Shown piece by piece: positions 7,048-8,205 of a stretch of DNA of 8,205 nt. The position numbers and the translations under genes were made by a program. The notes under the pieces are model-generated. The model ran no database searches and had not been told where the DNA came from. It worked only from the letters and a program-made list of their open reading frames with translations. The stretch's first letter is position 1. Each line of letters starts with the position of its first letter. Source of the DNA: Alphaproteobacteria bacterium MarineAlpha3_Bin4 (GTDB taxonomy: Bacteria > Pseudomonadota > Alphaproteobacteria > Rhodospirillales > Casp-alpha2); the NCBI GenBank assembly GCA_002938045.1, contig PTLJ01000055.1, positions 1 to 8,205 on the forward strand, read 5' to 3'.

Positions 7048-7668
7048 TCAATCCCTGGCGGCGATCAGCTCGCCGTCTGCCATCCGCATCCGTCGACACG
7101 CCAGCCGCTTCGTCTGTTCGCTGTCGTGGGTGACGAGGACGACAATGACGCCGGCGTCCATACGCTCGCGCAGTAACGTCTCGACCGGGAGCAAGGTCGA
7201 GAGATCGAGACCGGAGGTCGGTTCGTCGAGCAACATGACCTCGGGCGCAAGCAACAGGGTCCGGATCAGGCCCAGTCGCTGTTTTTCTCCCGTCGACAGC
7301 CTGGAAACGGGCCAGTTCAAAGCATCGTCCTCCAGGCCAATACGCGGAAGCATGCTTTCCGCCGCCTGCTGGTCCGGGAAATGGGTGGCGACATCGTCCG
7401 CCCACCACCCGGTCTCGGCCGGTTGATAGACGACCCGGCGGCGCCACGCCGGTGCCGGCATCCGCGAACGGGCCTCGTTGTTGAGGCTGACCTCACCTGT
7501 GTTGGGGTCGAGATCCGCGATCACCCGCAACAGTAGAGATTTGCCGCCGCCGGACGGACCCGATAGTACGATGCACTCCCCAGAAGCGATTTCCAGGTTG
7601 ACCGGCTTCAGCATCGGCGGGTCAACAGGGGTGTTGCCCGGCCGGGACAATTGCTCGATCTTTAACAC
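7048..7668 (-). CDS. fetA: FetA-like iron export ABC transporter ATP-binding protein (206 aa, GTG start)
   Basis: ATPase partner of FetB. All nucleotide-binding motifs are present: Walker A GPSGGGKS at 37-44, Q-loop Gln82 in VVYQPAETGWW, ABC signature LSTGEKQR at 124-131 (Thr replacing the usual second Gly), Walker B VMLLDEPTSGLD at 144-155 and H-loop His181. The frame is open further upstream to an ATG at 7782, but a GTG at 7668 is preferred. It places the typical start VLKIEQLS, has a perfect AGGAGG 6 nt upstream, and avoids overlap with the divergent thioesterase gene that starts at 7754. At 206 residues it is slightly shorter than E. coli FetA (about 225). Its TGA lies 4 bp before the fetB ATG. 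Family identity is strong; metal specificity is inferred from the family. Confidence 0.9.
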   Translation of the reverse strand: MLKIEQLSRPGNTPVDPPMLKPVNLEIASGECIVLSGPSGGGKSLLLRVIADLDPNTGEVSLNNEARSRMPAPAWRRRVVYQPAETGWWADDVATHFPDQQAAESMLPRIGLEDDALNWPVSRLSTGEKQRLGLIRTLLLAPEVMLLDEPTSGLDLSTLLPVETLLRERMDAGVIVVLVTHDSEQTKRLACRRMRMADGELIAARD

Positions 7669-7674
7669 AGCAAC

Positions 7675-7680
7675 CCTCCT
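7675..7680 (-). promoter_or_regulatory. Strong ribosome binding site that fixes the fetA GTG start
   Basis: The coding strand reads AGGAGG (complement of 7675-7680), a full match to the anti-Shine-Dalgarno core, 6 nt before the GTG at 7668-7666. This decides against the upstream in-frame ATG at 7782, which would run through the divergent gene. Confidence 0.85.
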
Positions 7681-7686
7681 CACCGC

Positions 7687-7715
7687 ATATTGACGCAGGC
7701 GGAAAGGGCCGACAA
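7687..7715 (-). promoter_or_regulatory. Weak candidate promoter for fetA-fetB
   Basis: On the minus strand TTGTCG (complement of 7710-7715) and CAATAT (complement of 7687-7692) are separated by 17 bp. They match the -35 and -10 consensus at four and three positions. The implied leader would be very short, with the AGGAGG close to the transcript start. The spacing is right but the hexamers are poor. Confidence 0.22.
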
Positions 7716-7740
7716 GGCAGCAAGGGCCGCGACGTCGGCC
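7707..7740. repeat. 7-bp inverted repeat in the fetA/thioesterase divergent gap
   Basis: GGCCGAC at 7707-7713 is the exact reverse complement of GTCGGCC at 7734-7740, with 20 nt between. The repeat overlaps the weak fetA -35 candidate and sits just before the thioesterase ribosome binding site, so it could be an operator affecting both genes. In G+C-rich DNA such a short repeat may be chance. Confidence 0.3.
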
Positions 7741-7753
7741 GAGGACCGAAGGC

Positions 7754-8205
7754 ATGACGCAATCCAATTCTCCGATCGACATCCACCGCGAATCCGTCCG
7801 CGCCGAGTGGGTCGACTACAACGGACACATGAACGTCGCCTATTTTGTGCTCGTCTTCGATCACGCCACCGACACGTTCTTCGACCATGTCGGTCTCGAT
7901 GAATCATACCGGGCTGAGACCAATAATTCTGTGTTCGTGGTCGAAGCGCACGTCACATACGACCAGGAGGTCCTCGAAGGGGCGGCGCTACGTGTCACCA
8001 CACAGATACTCGATATCGACGACAAGCGGCTGCACCTTTTCCACCGGATGTACGCTGGCGAATCGGACGACCTTTTAGCAACCAATGAACTGATGATCCT
8101 CCATATGGATATGGATATCCGGCGCTCCGCGCCTTTTCCAAAGAAAGCGTTGACGTATTTGCAGCGCCTCGCCAAAGAGCATCAAGCCCTTGGTAGACCA
8201 GGACA
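7754..8205 (+). CDS. Hot-dog fold acyl-CoA thioesterase, carnitine-pathway-like (C-terminus beyond window)
   Basis: The first 150 residues of a thioesterase of the 4-hydroxybenzoyl-CoA thioesterase superfamily. EWVDYNGHMNVAYF at 18-31 contains the catalytic-type Asp21 and the GHMN turn that opens the hot-dog fold. Further family-like segments are VFVVEAHVTYDQEV at 60-73, KRLHLFHRMY at 91-100 and ELMILHMDMDIRRSAPFP at 112-129. The overall pattern resembles thioesterases found with, or fused to, L-carnitine dehydrogenase (betainyl-CoA hydrolysis), but no other carnitine gene is in the window, so the substrate is uncertain. The ATG at 7754 has GAGGA at 7741-7745 with an 8-nt spacer. The frame is still open at the right edge; the family is often about 150-160 residues, so the stop should be close unless it is a fusion. 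Divergent from fetA. Confidence 0.83.
   Translation, partial: MTQSNSPIDIHRESVRAEWVDYNGHMNVAYFVLVFDHATDTFFDHVGLDESYRAETNNSVFVVEAHVTYDQEVLEGAALRVTTQILDIDDKRLHLFHRMYAGESDDLLATNELMILHMDMDIRRSAPFPKKALTYLQRLAKEHQALGRPG

Noticed and set aside
7669..7782. ATG at 7782 as the fetA start
   Set aside because: It would add 38 residues unrelated to ABC ATPases and overlap the thioesterase start, while the GTG at 7668 has a perfect AGGAGG.
8103..8118. Short tandem repeat ATATGG x2 plus ATAT in the thioesterase
   Set aside because: It encodes the Met-Asp-Met-Asp run within a segment conserved in the family, so coding constraint explains it.

Overview
The window reads as a high-G+C proteobacterial chromosome fragment, most likely alphaproteobacterial. 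This is judged from codon usage and family resemblance, not from a marker gene. It is densely coding, with seven genes, two of them cut by the window edges. The only noncoding stretches are a 148-bp divergent gap at 1267-1414, an 85-bp divergent gap at 7669-7753 and a few short spacers. I saw no rRNA, tRNA, CRISPR array, insertion sequence or phage gene.

Left region (1-4698) looks like the edge of a surface-glycan locus. On the minus strand is the first 422 residues of a large polytopic membrane protein that resembles GT-C glycosyltransferases and carries a Trp-Asp-Glu motif in its first large loop. Divergent from it, on the plus strand, is a 650-residue two-domain enzyme. Its N-terminal class II glutamine amidotransferase (Cys2 nucleophile, PurF/GlmS/AsnB type) is fused to a WbpG/PseA-type PP-loop ATPase that amidates N-acetylated sugars. 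A Wzx-type (MOP superfamily) flippase follows 11 bp later. The likely theme is an acetamidino- or otherwise amidated sugar built into a lipid-linked glycan and exported. The fusion is the most distinctive item: a single chain would replace the usual WbpG + HisH-like + HisF-like trio.

Middle region (4718-6177, minus strand) is a two-gene unit overlapping by four bases (ATGA). It encodes a soluble GT2 glycosyltransferase of the dolichol-/polyprenyl-phosphate hexose synthase type and a DedA/TVP38 (SNARE-associated, VTT) membrane protein. The GT2 would make a lipid-phosphate sugar donor, and the VTT protein may move or recycle polyprenyl lipid. GT-C enzymes use such donors, so the middle and left regions may be linked, but this is inference.

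Right region (6246-8205): a compact fetA-fetB pair on the minus strand (ABC ATPase and UPF0014 permease, iron export/metal homeostasis family) lies upstream of the GT2 unit in the same direction. Divergent from fetA is a hot-dog thioesterase of the 4HBT type, cut by the right edge, whose sequence resembles carnitine-pathway (betainyl-CoA) thioesterases. A 7-bp inverted repeat lies in the shared fetA/thioesterase promoter region.
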